Shown: positions 9,801 through 20,767, counted from the first letter of the stretch. The stretch is 64,000 nt of DNA from Ceratodon purpureus (GCA_014871385.1 CM026426.1:60736084-60800083), one strand, 5' to 3'. A program made the numbers and translations. The notes: generated by a model not told the origin, from the sequence alone.

Positions 9801-12643
9801 GGAAAATTGGGCAAGGAACACCTTCGATGAGTGGCGACGCTTCCGGGGACATTCAACTGAGTTAACTATCGGGGAATTGTCGGAAGAAAAGGATATCAGG
9901 GGATTTGTGGAGCTGCTGAAGGATTTTATGCTGCAGTTGGCAAAACGTGATGGATCATTGTATCCTCCCGGGACGTAAGTATCCTATTTCCTTTCTCTAA
10001 CATATTTAGATTCATATTCTAGATTTTCTTATTGTTTGTGATTTGAATTTCATTGACTCTGTGGCAAATGATTCGCAGAATTAACAACATGGTCCGATCT
10101 ATTGGTCGGGTAATCCGCGCTCAACAAGAAATTCGGCTGCAGCAGACGTCGACGGTGGAGCCCTCCTTCAACATCATGCTGGACCCAAGGTATTGGAAGG
10201 TTAGAACCGCCGGGACAGAGTCGGTGAGAAGATCATTTCGGCGAGGTCTTGGCTTGACAGTTTCGACTGCGGCTGTGCTGACAAGGGAAGAGGAGATCAC
10301 GTTGCTGAAGTCTCTTGCGGCATCGATTTCCACCCCAACTAGGCTCATACTTAGATTTGTTTATTTCCTGTGTCGAAATTTTTTTATCAGAGGCCAGGAT
10401 GAGTTGCGGAACACTCATGTTGGACAGTTTAAGTTGCTAAATGAGCATGGTGTTGAATTTTTGAAGTAATTTTGTTTTTAGATTTATTTTCTAAGTTGCT
10501 AAGTTTCGTAGTTGCTAAGTTATTAAGTATGAATTTTTTAAGTTTCTAATTCTTGTTGTTTGCTAAATACGTAAGTTGTAGTTTTGATGAGTTGTATGTT
10601 TTATTCTAATTGTAATTGGCTAAGTTTTAGAGATTTTAAGTAATATTTTACTGACCTGGTTTTAACTTGTGTTTTCTACAAATATAACCCAAGTCTCTCA
10701 AAAACCTATAAGATGGATATTCAACACTGCAACAAGAATTCAATCCGACACAGCATCGACTACTCCGATGAAGATGTTGTGACCACGTGGAAGCGAATGG
10801 CAGGACACTGGCCGAAGTTTACCAAAGAAGAGCTCACGGAGAGATATCAAGGTAACCCCCACCCAGTTTTTCTCATGGCAAAAACGAACTTCAAGTTTCG
10901 GGATGCCGTTTGGTTTCAGAAGAGAGGTGTGGGCAGAAACACCCTCGGGAAGGCTGTCCGAACCTTAATCGAATCTACACCAGGTCTTTTCTTACCTTTT
11001 TTTACTAATCTGCTTTTTTATCTTTTTAAGGTTGGTTCTTAGCCTGTAGAGTGCATATGGATATTCTGGTGCACAGATTCATTAGGGAGTAGCAATACAT
11101 TGTAGTAGGTCTTACCATGTATACAAATCAATTGCCTTGAATATATATCTAGGTCATAATATTGTTCAGTCCAGTCAACAGGAATGATTACTATCTGCTG
11201 ATATGCTAGTTTTGTGTTGATTCTTACTCTCATATGTTTGACATGTTGGCAGTTTACTAGAAAGGTGGGCAAGAAACGGACTTTCAATTTTAGTTTGTTG
11301 AGCAGCAGACGGAATTTTCTGCATGAAATGGTGGTCACTTGATTTTTTATGTTCTGAGATTTCTTTTTGAGTACTTATTTTCATTTAATTGTATTTTCCA
11401 GAAATCATTATTGGGGATAGGAAGTTCACGAATAAAACCCCTCGAAGGATGGGTATATCAAGGATGGCCGAGGCTCAAATTCCTACCGATAAGGGTATGT
11501 TGATCACAGGGCACCAAGATGTAAAGTCCTATAATCAGTACAACACTAATCCCTTAAAGTTGCAGATGGAAACCTGCCAACGCATAATCTGTGGCGACGG
11601 CAAAAAGTACGCTGAAGTTTTATCTCAGGAGGTGAAGAAGGCAAATGCCGTGAAGGTGAAGTTCTATTTTCCACTTTGATTTCGATACTTTGTATTCTTT
11701 CTCGGGTTTTATTTTGGAACATGTGCTTGTGAACTTGTGCTGGACTCTGACATTTCCAATTGTGTTTTAGCATCGTATTTTTTTGCTGAGGAAGTTGTGT
11801 ATATGCTTGAGAATTCGTGTCATTTGTCTACTCCTTGAGTGAGTAGTGACTGATTGCTGATTGTTCCGACTGTGTCTCCTGAGAACCATTTTATGTGTGT
11901 AGCTCGCTTCTTGAAGAAAAGTTTCTGATTCGGTTTAACAACGTTTTTGTATCGTTTCAGAATGGTGTTCAAGCGAAGAAAGAAGCCAAACCGGAATTTA
12001 AAGAGGAGCGATCTCCTATGGATTTCAAGTCCATTCCCAAGATAAATTCTTCTGTTGTATCTACAATGGTATGTTTTTATGCTTTTGTTTGTTGAAAATA
12101 TTGTCTGTGTGTTTTGATATGTTTGAAGTATATTTCTATGTATATTTGCTTGGTTTTTTACTTTTGTACTTTGTATATTCAGGGTACGATAGTGGGCGAC
12201 CATATCCAAGGCAGTGGAAAAACAGTGTCACACTTCGGTGAAGAGGTATACTTGGATTTTATTTAGATTTTTTATTGTTCACTTCTGATCTACTTATATT
12301 TATATTGATTGTCTTATTGTAGTTTGATTGATTTAATTTACATACTGATTCTTTTATTGTGTCTGAATAGTGTATTGTGAGCAAGGGCAGTACATCTGGT
12401 GGATTTCTCTTCGGCTCTGCATCAGGCTGCAATTTTTTCAATTTCAGTGGCTCTTTTGATCCGGCTATGGTTGCAACAATCATGTCGAACCTTCCGAAGG
12501 TATGTGTGTTGATCATATGCTTTTTAATGTAATATTTATTGTCTTTATTTTGATGTTTTCACTTTGGTGGTATCTAATCCTCTTGTTCATTTTATGTAAC
12601 GCAGGTTGAACCTTTCCATTCGGCGCCTCTAAGTTCGCAGTAG
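6877..12643 (+). CDS. Crypton/DUF3504-like tyrosine recombinase protein, 18 exons, 860 aa
   Basis: Exons: 6877-6891, 7051-7107, 7216-7293, 7420-7585, 7696-7877, 8046-8130, 8320-8385, 8631-8696, 8888-8965, 9338-9592, 9710-9974, 10079-10465, 10694-10983, 11402-11655, 11961-12068, 12183-12245, 12371-12499, 12605-12643. They sum to 2583 nt with no internal stop. Residues 1-350 are acidic and low-complexity. Residues 370-480 resemble the SAM-like N-terminal domain of DUF3504 proteins (NWARNTFDEWRRFRG, DGSLYPPGT). The catalytic half keeps Arg at about 542 (FFIRGQDELRN), K675-x-x-R678 in place of the usual HxxR, G700-H701 and Tyr710, nine residues after the His as in active enzymes. The tail (749-860) is Gly/Ser-rich. 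Such recombinases move Cryptons or, in animals, persist as domesticated proteins. Whether this one is mobile is unknown. Confidence 0.75.
8225..8696 (+). repeat. tandem exon-intron duplication (about 311 bp) inside the recombinase gene
   Basis: Exons 8320-8385 and 8631-8696 are both 66 nt, same phase, and encode related peptides (DANHNFETFAAQTDIL and DANDNNGTIAAEINLA). The preceding introns both contain a GC-rich block starting TTCAAAAGCAGGGGCCATGC at 8227 and 8531, which contrasts sharply with the AT-rich introns. The block includes short hairpins (GGCCGAAGGCC and GGGCCATGCCC). The second copy has an extra GCGCGGCA. Confidence 0.8.
9005..9130. repeat. intronic minisatellite (GTTAGAGTTTGAGTTGT-like)
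   Basis: Within the intron 8966-9337 the words GTTAGAG, GTTTGAG and TTGTGT are repeated irregularly about eight times. It has no coding potential. Confidence 0.7.
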
Positions 12644-13313
12644 TGACAAGCACATTTCTCATAGTAGTAGGCAGTAGTTTAGAGTACTTTTTGAGTTCAG
12701 TTTTTCAATTTACAGCACGTGCAGGTTACAGCTTACACTCTAAAACAATTGTACATCGAAGTTAGTGAGCAGAGACACTAAAAACAAAACTGTAAATTCC
12801 AATCAATGTCTATGGAGTAAAAGCAAAAGCCCACGTCGAAATAATTTTTGTTTTCTTGTCCTTGCAACAGCTCTACAAAGGCTGTCTCGGATTTGTTTAT
12901 TTCTGAGTATTTGAAATTTCCCTTAAATGATACTCATGTGATGAAGTGTATAATAGGAATGTACCTAGGCAGAAATGGACGAAGTGTAAATTTTCTGAGT
13001 ATTACTTTTTTTTTCGGTAAAACATTCTGAAAAAAAGTTTTAAAAAAAAAAACTGCCCGGGATTTTTCATTGGGGCGGGCTTTCCCGCGCGTGAATTACG
13101 CAGGAAATCCCGGGAGGGCCCGCCAAAGGTTAGATAGTGCGATGGGAGGGTCGTTGGATTCCCATTATAAAAATTCCAAGAGTGGGTTACGACCAGTTGC
13201 GAGGCAGCGGAGGGATGGATTTTGTGATCTGGCGGTGACGGGGATGTTGGAAAGATTATGTTTATTTCGGTTTTTTGCTGATTGTGAGGGCATTTGTGGG
13301 GAGTGTTGGTCAG
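12644..13313. other. 3' flank of recombinase gene and hairpin; no gene
   Basis: Sequence after the stop is T-rich and probably 3'UTR and terminator. A GC-rich palindrome at 13056-13123 interrupts it (listed separately). The open frame at 13070-13327 is judged non-coding because it runs through the palindrome. Confidence 0.5.
13056..13123. repeat. GC-rich inverted repeat
   Basis: CCCGGGATTT (13056-13065) pairs with AAATCCCGGG (13105-13114). Inside and outside, GGCGGGC (13074-13080) is complementary to GCCCGCC (13117-13123), an interleaved pairing. It lies about 200 bp before the first of three captured gene fragments, so it could be part of a transposon end, but no terminal motif proves it. 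Confidence 0.6.
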
Positions 13314-13431
13314 GTGATGACGGATGAGCAGCTGGAGACATTGCGACGGCAGATTTCAGTGTATTCTACGATATGTCAACAGTTGGTTGAAATGCATAAA
13401 GCGAGTGTGCCACAGCAAGCAGCCCTTCCTG
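13314..13431 (+). pseudogene. WOX13-clade homeobox protein, N-terminal exon fragment
   Basis: The exon reads VMTDEQLETLRRQISVYSTI then CQQLVEMHKASV, the conserved block upstream of the homeodomain in WOX13-type WUSCHEL-related proteins. Acceptor GGTCAG/GTG and donor CCTG/GTGAGT are intact. The homeodomain (normally in the next exon) is not present anywhere in the window in any frame, and the next gene sequence downstream is SHMT. It is therefore a fragment. WOX13 proteins regulate cell reprogramming and growth in land plants; this piece has no DNA-binding part. Confidence 0.7.
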
Positions 13432-15132
13432 GTGAGTTGCAGTCCTGCCTGGGCACATGACATCAATGCCGTTATGGTTTGCTGCATTGCATCACCTGAC
13501 GGCCTCTGAAGCTCGCTGAAGCACGCTCCATCGCTGCAACAGCTAGACCTGTGTTAAATTCCCTCCTTCCAGCTTCTATAATCTTTTATAGGATTGCACT
13601 AGATCATTATGTTCTAGATGTTTCTGTGGTGCTGAAATTTGCAGCGTATACCAAGGTGATAAATCTCGAGTGCTGATTACGGTGGATACCCGCAGCCGTT
13701 TGCTGACAATGCCAACGAGTATGGGATACGAGCAAAATTGAAGATTATGATTTCTGGATTTAATTGAATGGCTACAATGCGATGGCCGTGGACGCGATCG
13801 CCATGGCGCTTCAGAGCTAGAGTTTCGAGGTGAGATTCATCGTTGCAATTGGACGTTGCATTGTTGTTGGTGATGTTGTTTTGGTTGTTGTTACTGTTGT
13901 TGCGGCCATTGCTGGTAAGGGTGATTGGAGCTGGCGATGTGGAGTGGAGTAGAGTGGAGAGGAGGTTGGAGCTAGGGTTTGGAGTTTGGAGGAGCGGGGG
14001 TGAGATCTGGAGGTTGTTGGAGGTGGTGGTGATGTTGATGTGGCGGTTGGTGGTGAGGGTGGTGGAGGGAGAGAGTGGAGGTTGCAATGCTGTTGCGGAG
14101 GTGATCGGGGGAATTGTTTGGAGCTAGGGTTGGAGGAGCGGGAGGTTGTTGTGGTGGGGTTAGGTGAGAGGTTGCGATTCTGGAGTTCGCATTGCGGTTG
14201 TGGTGATTTGAGGTTGTGGTGATTGGTGAGTCACCAGGGAGCTAGGGTTTGGGTGCAGGAGGTGAGATCAGAGGTTGATTTCTGCGATTGGAGGTTTTTG
14301 GTGATGATTAGTGAAGAGTCAGGCGTTGTGGTGCGTGGCGGGGCGCCGGACGCGGCATAGTACGAAGCCACGCGTGCTGGCACTTACGGGTATGGAGTTG
14401 AATCGTGTTTTGGATGTCTTGTGTGAATTAGGTTTTGTAATTTGGTTGTTTTGGTGTTTTCATGCTTATTGGGTTTGGTTTGGAGGATTGTTACGAGAGT
14501 GTGGTGGAATGGCGGTGGAGTGGGCAATGTGGCTGTTATGTTTGAAATAAGATCAATGCTCTATCATAGATCAATGTCTGTGCTGCTCTAAGTGCTGCAT
14601 GTGTATTTACCATGACTTGTGGTGACTTTGGTTCTGTCCATATTTTAATGCAAGTACTAAATAGGCTCGATTGTTTCTACATATCAGTACTGATCGATCA
14701 GCCACAGAGTATTCTAGAGCACTTTAATTTACAGCTACAGCTGATTATGACGTATCTATCAGTGAAAGCCCATGGATACAATTGTTTCTGGGTACTATAA
14801 TTCCAAACTCATGACTGAAGTTGTGTAACAGGTTACTTTGATGTTCGTAACAGGTTTGTACCATAAATTGAACCTCTCCCGTGGGCTGTGTAAGTGGAAC
14901 GGGAATAAACAGTTTGGACCGTTAGTGTAGCTCTGCCCTGTTTACATCAGCGGTCAGATTTCTAGGGTCATCGATAGATAATGCGATGGCTTACTAATTT
15001 CTGTCTAATGTTCTGCACGTTGGCTAGTTATTCTATTTAATAGGTGTAGGTCGTTCTCATCTTGCAAGCGGCTGCGCGGCTGCTGCATTTACTCTGGCAA
15101 TTAGTTGTATCTGTGCTTCGTGTGTCGTGCAG
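13432..15132. other. low-complexity G/T-rich stretch between gene fragments
   Basis: 13830-14290 is rich in GGTGGTGG, GTTGTTG and GGAGG words, giving long spurious frames on both strands. 14590-15130 is intron-like and leads into the SHMT exon acceptor. No exon of WOX13 or of the SHMT N-terminal half is seen. Confidence 0.5.
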
Positions 15133-16437
15133 GGAGGCCCTCATAACCACACTAATGCGGGAATTGCTGTATGCCTTAAGCAAGCAGCTACTCCAGAGTT
15201 TCAGGCTTACGCGCAGCAGGCAAGGTTCAAGTGTGCTGAAGAAATGACCTGGGAAGGCTTACGTTGGCAGGCGTTTATCTGCAATAGGCTAGAGCCTATT
15301 TCTTGGCCTCTTGGTTTTCTCATGTTGTTGCCCTATCAGGGGAGATGTTTTGATTTTCCATGGCGCATAGATTTTATCCCATATTTAAAAAGCATGAACT
15401 CTTGTGCAGGTTGCCAAGAACTGTCGAGCTTTGGCAGGTAGATTGATGGAGCTAGGATACAAGCTTGTATCAGGAGGAACCGAAAATCATCTCGCTCTTG
15501 TTGATCTTCGACCCATGGTAAGTCTGTAAACAGGTTACACATGCTACGTGTGCACAAATGTGTTTGTGTTAAGTGCTACTTGGTTGAGCCGATGTCGATT
15601 CAGACACTTGGTCTCCACCGCCACGATCTCACAGAAGCTGCAGGCTGGTTTAGTTGAAAAAGGAAAGAGCATCATGCCCTTTCATCAACATTGGTGCTTC
15701 CATCAGAAAAGGACCTGAATCTGCAGAATGGGCGTGCAGATAGTCATACCAAGGCCGAGGTGAATTTGAAGAAATCTGTCTCTTAATTTTGAATGGTATG
15801 TAGTTTTTGATTATCAGCTCTTGCTGCAACTGGCAGGGTATTGATGGTGCCCGGTCAGAGAAGGTGTTGGATTTGGCATCCATCACGCTGAACAAGAACG
15901 CTGTTCATGGTAAGTTTGTAGCCTGGATCCCGCGCGAGACTTTTTCATCTTACTTGTCTTGGAAGTTGTACGCGGTGGACCAGGTACAAATTAGTGCCAT
16001 GCATCTTGTCATACTTTCTACGATAGGTGTGAGTATCTATTGTGGATCAGTATGTGAAAGTGCATAATTTTGACGCGTTGCACGCGAATCGCCTTGCATC
16101 GCAAGAGTGGTAACAACGTGGGTCTTTCTCGTTTACAGGAGATAAGAGTGCGCGGAACCCTGGTGGAGTCCGGATAGGTTCACCAGCTCTCACAACACGT
16201 GGTTTTGGTGAAGTTGAGTTTGTGAAAGTGGCCGACTTCCTTCACGAGGGTATCCAAATCGCTGTTCATGCAAAGGAGACGTGCCCAGGGACAAAGATCA
16301 AGGATTTTCTAGATTATGTGGAGTCTGAGAGCTGTGAACAACATGCCGCTATAGTGAACTTACGACAACGGGTCGAAGCTTTTGCAACCCAGTACCCCAT
16401 TCCAGGCGTTGTCACAGACGGTCTCCTGCGGAATTGA
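15133..16437 (+). pseudogene. plastid-type serine hydroxymethyltransferase, C-terminal half (4 exons)
   Basis: Exons 15133-15219, 15410-15517, 15837-15909, 16139-16437 join in frame to a TGA. They encode [20 protein letters not shown], then [40 protein letters not shown] and GDKSARNPGGVRIGSPALTT, matching the chloroplast SHMT class better than the cytosolic or mitochondrial ones (for example the C-terminal RVEAFATQYPIPGV). SHMT interconverts serine and glycine using pyridoxal phosphate and tetrahydrofolate. The Lys-bearing active-site exon and all upstream exons are missing, so no enzyme can be made. The first intron has a GC donor (CAG/GCAAGG). No internal stop or frameshift is present, so the copy is recent or under some constraint. 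Confidence 0.8.
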
Positions 16438-17065
16438 ACATCTTGGAGTACAACAAAACGTTTGTATAAGTTAAAAATAGCATTCCTCCGTGAAGTAGTG
16501 CTTGAAAGCTGCGGAGAAGCTACTGGTAACTGCACATAATCTTAAAACTGTTTCAAAGGGGGACAGATGTTCCTTGATGTTTCAAAGGGGGACAGAGATC
16601 GAGCATTTGTGCACAAACGAGCCAACAGGAGGTCATTGACTTGGCATTTGACCTTTGAACATATCGCATGTTGATATTTGAGATTCAGCATGTTTGCCTT
16701 CACCGTAGGCACAAAGCATCAACTCACAAACCATCTCTTGCTAACTCAAATTTGCGTGCACACGTATTTCAATTTCGACAAAAAAAGTTCGCACCTACCT
16801 CTGCAAGCACGTGAAGGGCCTATAAGAGACGTGACGCATGCACCAGACCTCCTCGGACTCTTTCTGAGGTACCCCACTCAATTTTGAAGCGATTCTCATG
16901 TGGCATCTTTGATTCCCAGCTCCAGGTTTCCTAAGCTGCGTTTATCCTTCATTTCAGCTGACGCTTAGCGTATTAAGTGCTGGTTTGGATTTCACTCGAG
17001 TCAAATAGACTTATTCTTTAATGCAAAGTTCTGATGCGAAATTTATTTCTTTAAAATGGTTTCAG
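16438..17065. other. no gene seen
   Basis: Flanking or intron-like sequence between the SHMT end and the At4g15545-like exon. It contains two copies of TGTTTCAAAGGGGGACAGA close together (about 16550 and 16577). Nothing else is recognisable. Confidence 0.4.
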
Positions 17066-17144
17066 GAATCGTCTACAGTATGAGCAGTTTAGTGCCTTCT
17101 TGGCAAACATCAAGGAGCTTAATGTATATCGACAGACACGAGAG
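17066..17144 (+). pseudogene. exon fragment of an At4g15545-like protein
   Basis: A 79-nt exon between TTTCAG and GAG/GTATTT reads NRLQYEQFSAFLANIKELNV then YRQTRE. This matches the conserved block (YEQFSAFLANIKELNAxxQTREETL) that I recall from plant proteins related to Arabidopsis At4g15545, whose function is not established. No other exon of that gene is in the window, so it is a fragment. It is the third different host-gene piece on the plus strand within 4 kb. Confidence 0.6.
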
Positions 17145-18597
17145 GTATTTATCCAAATTTTGCGAAGTTCATAGAATCATCAGATTTTTTGTAATTATTT
17201 GTACATGAATTGATCCTGAACTTTTAAGTCTTTAGTTACGACTTTGGTGGTATAATACCGTATTCTTTTTGTTTACGTCATGCCCAATTGTTCTTGTGCA
17301 ATTGTACTTGGATCATGTTTATTTTTCTAAGTTTAGTGTGTCATATGCCATGAATCTGAGTTACATCAGATCAATCGCATATGTACTGTCACCTTTAGCA
17401 CTGGACCCTGCGTAGTTGTTGAATAGCGGCTAAAATATTTCCTAAGAAACCTGGCTTTTTCTCGGTATGTTTTCCACTCGCGGCCCCGTGGAAATATCCC
17501 TTTCTAGCGCGATAGAGAGATCGGGCTCCGAGGCCTCCCCCGGTGTAACTCGACCACAAAGGACAAAAGACGGACCCGGAAGTTCCGATTAGCTTTTCCG
17601 TTTTACCACATCCTCCGCGTTTCTCCTACTGCCCGGTGCCTTTTTAGATTGAGCTCCCCTCCAAGAGGGCTGAACGCCTACGTCAGCGATATTGACATTG
17701 CAATCGTTGGGTTTAGGGTCGTGTGAGTACGGCGTACCGTCGGATTACAAAAATCAATCGATATTGCACCGCATGATTTCTGCAACCTCAACCATTGGAT
17801 GTGGTTTGCAGTTGACCGTTGGATTCTGCTCTCTAGAACGGCACGATTGGTTTCATGTTGTTCGTCCGATTTGACCAATGTGAACGCTCAATTTGTTTAA
17901 TTTTCCTCTGTTGGATACAGCAATTCTAAGCCCTTCGATGTTACTTCGATGATACAACAATTCAAATTAATCCCTAAAGAACAATTTGCCCCCTTTGGAC
18001 CTTTTTTGAAATCGGTCATCTACCTGTGACTTCAATTTAAGTCAAGATTATTTAAAAATTTAAATGGAAGTATGCAGTTTAGATGGCTTCATGCCACAAT
18101 TTTTTTTTTCTTAAGAAATATCTCACGTTTATTTAAAGCGCTTCTAACGATGGTAATTTCAATATCTAATTTTAGTTCAATCAAAAGATAGATTTAGATT
18201 TAGAGGGAGTTCAAAGCGAGGCCACTGGGGATGCTCCTACTGCTTATAAGGTGGGCTTTACATTTTTGGCCCAACCAATTTCAAGGGTGTCCTAACTATT
18301 AGATACTTGGATCTTCAATTGCGCCTCTATTTTGAGAAGTGCGGAAGTCGTTTGATAATTGAGGGGAGAAGGTGGTTTGATGATTGAGGCTCTAAGTTTA
18401 AAGCACGAGGCCCAAATTTGGTTTTTAGCATAGGGTTGGTCCAATTTGGTTCCCACTATTTTTTATTAGATGGTGGAGATGGTCTTGATTGAATAGTTCA
18501 AATGCAATTTTGGCTTTTGGACCCAAGACTATGTTTATAGGAGACCTTGCTCTAAATGTTATGAGGTGGGCCTAATTTTTGGTGGCAATTTCACATC
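17145..18597. other. intergenic; no gene seen
   Basis: 17440-17720 is more GC-rich than its surroundings and could be a transposon remnant or terminus, but I find no terminal repeats. The remainder is AT-rich. Short frames near 17680-17880 lack any recognisable domain. Confidence 0.4.
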
Positions 18598-18829
18598 GCT
18601 TAGGACAGGGTTGTTCATGGGACATAAAGACAGGTCTGTCCGTCCGTTAAGGGTCAGGGGAGGTCCGTTTGACCAAGACTTACGGTTGACCATCCAAATG
18701 GTGAAATGGGAGTTACCTTGGCCACCTACGATGCCACGCGTCTGACATATCACCAAATATTCCACATATAGAGTTGACACGGAGGATGACGGGGCTAGAA
18801 GGTAGAGCCCCAACGGGTGAGGGGAGGGG

Positions 18830-19290
18830 GGCGCGAGCATCTTGGGGGGCCGCGAGCTCCTTGGGGTGGGGAGGGGGGCCAGAGCTTCTTTGGGGGGGGG
18901 GGAAGCAAGTGCTTCTATGAGGGGGGGGGGGGGGGGGGGGGCGCGAGCTTCTGAGGAGGGGCGGAGGGCAAGTGCTTCTGGGGGGGGGGGGAGGCGCGAG
19001 CTTCTAAGAAGGGGGGGCAAGTGCTTCTAGGAGCGGGGGGGGGCGAGCGCTTTTAAGGGGGGGGGAGGCGCGAGCTTCTGAAGAAGGGGGGGGGGGGGGG
19101 CAAGTGCTTCTAGGAGGGGGGGGGGGGGGGGGGGGGGGGCGAGCGCTTCTAAGGGGGGCGCGAGCTTCTGAGGGGGGGGGAGGCGCGAGCTTCTTGGAGG
19201 GGGGCTAGAGCTTCTAAGGGGGGCTAGAGCTTCTGGGAAGGGAGGCAAGAGCTTCTTGGAGGGGAGGCCAAAGCTTCCGAGAGGGGGGGC
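18830..19290. repeat. G-run-rich degenerate tandem repeat (left arm)
   Basis: Units of the form G(n)-C-(G/A)-GAGCTTCT(G/A)A are repeated more than 15 times. They include uninterrupted G runs of about 21 (18921-18941) and about 24 (19116-19139). The right arm holds the C-rich counterpart at 20970-21225, shorter by roughly 200 bp. These are strong candidates for G-quadruplex formation and for replication slippage or assembly error. Confidence 0.85.
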
Positions 19291-19497
19291 GCGAGGTTAT
19301 GGGTTTAGGGTGATTCTGGAGAACGGGGCATACAATTGATATTTTATTTTTTTCCGTTCCATTACAAAAATAGCAATAAATTTTTATTCTCCACAAGAGT
19401 ACATAGCCGTCAAAAAAAGATTTATTACGATTTTGCAAACATTTAAACAAAGCCACTGTAGGCAATCAAAATGTTACATATGCAATTCACTATGGTA

Positions 19498-19734
19498 CTA
19501 CAATGTGGCTCTAAAACAACTATCAGGAGCTTTGAAGTTGTAAGAGGGACTCATCAAATCATCCACAACTCTTGCATGTGATAGCCTCATCGTGGGGTCT
19601 TCGTTAAGCAAGCCATTCAACTTCGTTGAGAATGCAATCATTGACATTGTATCCTTGAAGAGGTCTGGGCATTGTTCGTCCCTCCATATCATCTTTGCCA
19701 AATAGCCTACCAAAAATGCATTAGATTGCTCCAT
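19498..19734 (-). CDS. hypothetical 78-aa ORF in left arm of palindrome
   Basis: It begins MEQSNAFLVGYLAKMIWRDE and ends SPSYNFKAPDSCFRATL. I do not recognise it. The segment LNGLLNEDPTMRLSHARVVD superficially recalls the end of protein kinase domains (LL..DP..R), which would make it a captured fragment, but that is a guess. It is the exact mirror of the ORF at 20531-20767. Confidence 0.3.
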   Translation of the reverse strand: MEQSNAFLVGYLAKMIWRDEQCPDLFKDTMSMIAFSTKLNGLLNEDPTMRLSHARVVDDLMSPSYNFKAPDSCFRATL

Positions 19735-20530
19735 CCTGGAACTCTAAATTTTATATTATAATTCCCTTTCTTTTCCAATATTAATGTTTCATCTCTTAGT
19801 GTTTTGTGCATACTTCGCTCTGTAATGATTCATTCATTTATTTCTCTTCCAACCTTGTTCTACTCTATACTATTTGTTTTTTTTTTAATCTCTTCCATTT
19901 ATTTTTAAAGATAAATTGAAAAATAAATGGAAGAGATGAAAATAGAAGCGAACTTTAATATTGAAAAAGAAAGGGAAAAATAGAAAATTAAGAGTATAGA
20001 CTCGAAGAAGGGTGAAAGAGAAATAAATAATTATGAAAGGAAGTATGCCAAAAACAAACAATGAATTAACATAGGATTAAAAATATTTAGATAATTAATT
20101 GATTTAGTATGGAAGAAACAAACGATGCTCTAACATAGAATTAAAAATAAATGGTAGAGATTAAAAAATTTAAAAAAAAAACAAACATTAAAATCAGAAG
20201 AAAAAGGGATAATATAAAATCAATAGCATGGGATAGAAGAAGGTTGGAAGAGAAATAAAAATTTGAATAATTAATCAATTTAGTACGGAAGAAACAAACA
20301 ATGCTCTAATAAACAATTAAAAAAAAAATGGAAGAGTTAAAAAAAAACAAATATTAATATTGAAAAAGAAAGAGATAAAAAAAAATAAAAAATAGTATAG
20401 AGTGGAACAAGGTTGGAAGAGAAATAAATAAATGAATCATTACAGAGCGAAGTATGCACAAAACATTAAGAGATGAAACATTAATATTGGAAAAGAAAGG
20501 GAATTATAATATAAAATTTAGAGTTCCAGG

Positions 20531-20767
20531 ATGGAGCAATCTAATGCATTTTTGGTAGGCTATTTGGCAAAGATGATATGGAGGGACGAACAATGCCCAG
20601 ACCTCTTCAAGGATACAATGTCAATGATTGCATTCTCAACGAAGTTGAATGGCTTGCTTAACGAAGACCCCACGATGAGGCTATCACATGCAAGAGTTGT
20701 GGATGATTTGATGAGTCCCTCTTACAACTTCAAAGCTCCTGATAGTTGTTTTAGAGCCACATTGTAG
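20531..20767 (+). CDS. hypothetical 78-aa ORF in right arm of palindrome (mirror copy)
   Basis: Its translation is identical to the minus-strand ORF at 19498-19734. Its conservation reflects the youth of the palindrome as much as any selection. Upstream is an AT-rich spacer; downstream is a mirrored 83-codon frame (20800-21051). No known function. Confidence 0.3.
   Translation: MEQSNAFLVGYLAKMIWRDEQCPDLFKDTMSMIAFSTKLNGLLNEDPTMRLSHARVVDDLMSPSYNFKAPDSCFRATL

Noticed and set aside
13677-14222. Thr/Asn-rich and Gly/Val-rich frames
   Set aside because: Produced by the G/T-rich low-complexity stretch; opposite strands give equally long frames and no domain is seen.
18559-19248. Long Pro/Ala-rich frames (for example 18559-19020 minus)
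   Set aside because: They are translations of G-run repeats inside the hAT-like element and have no protein character beyond composition.
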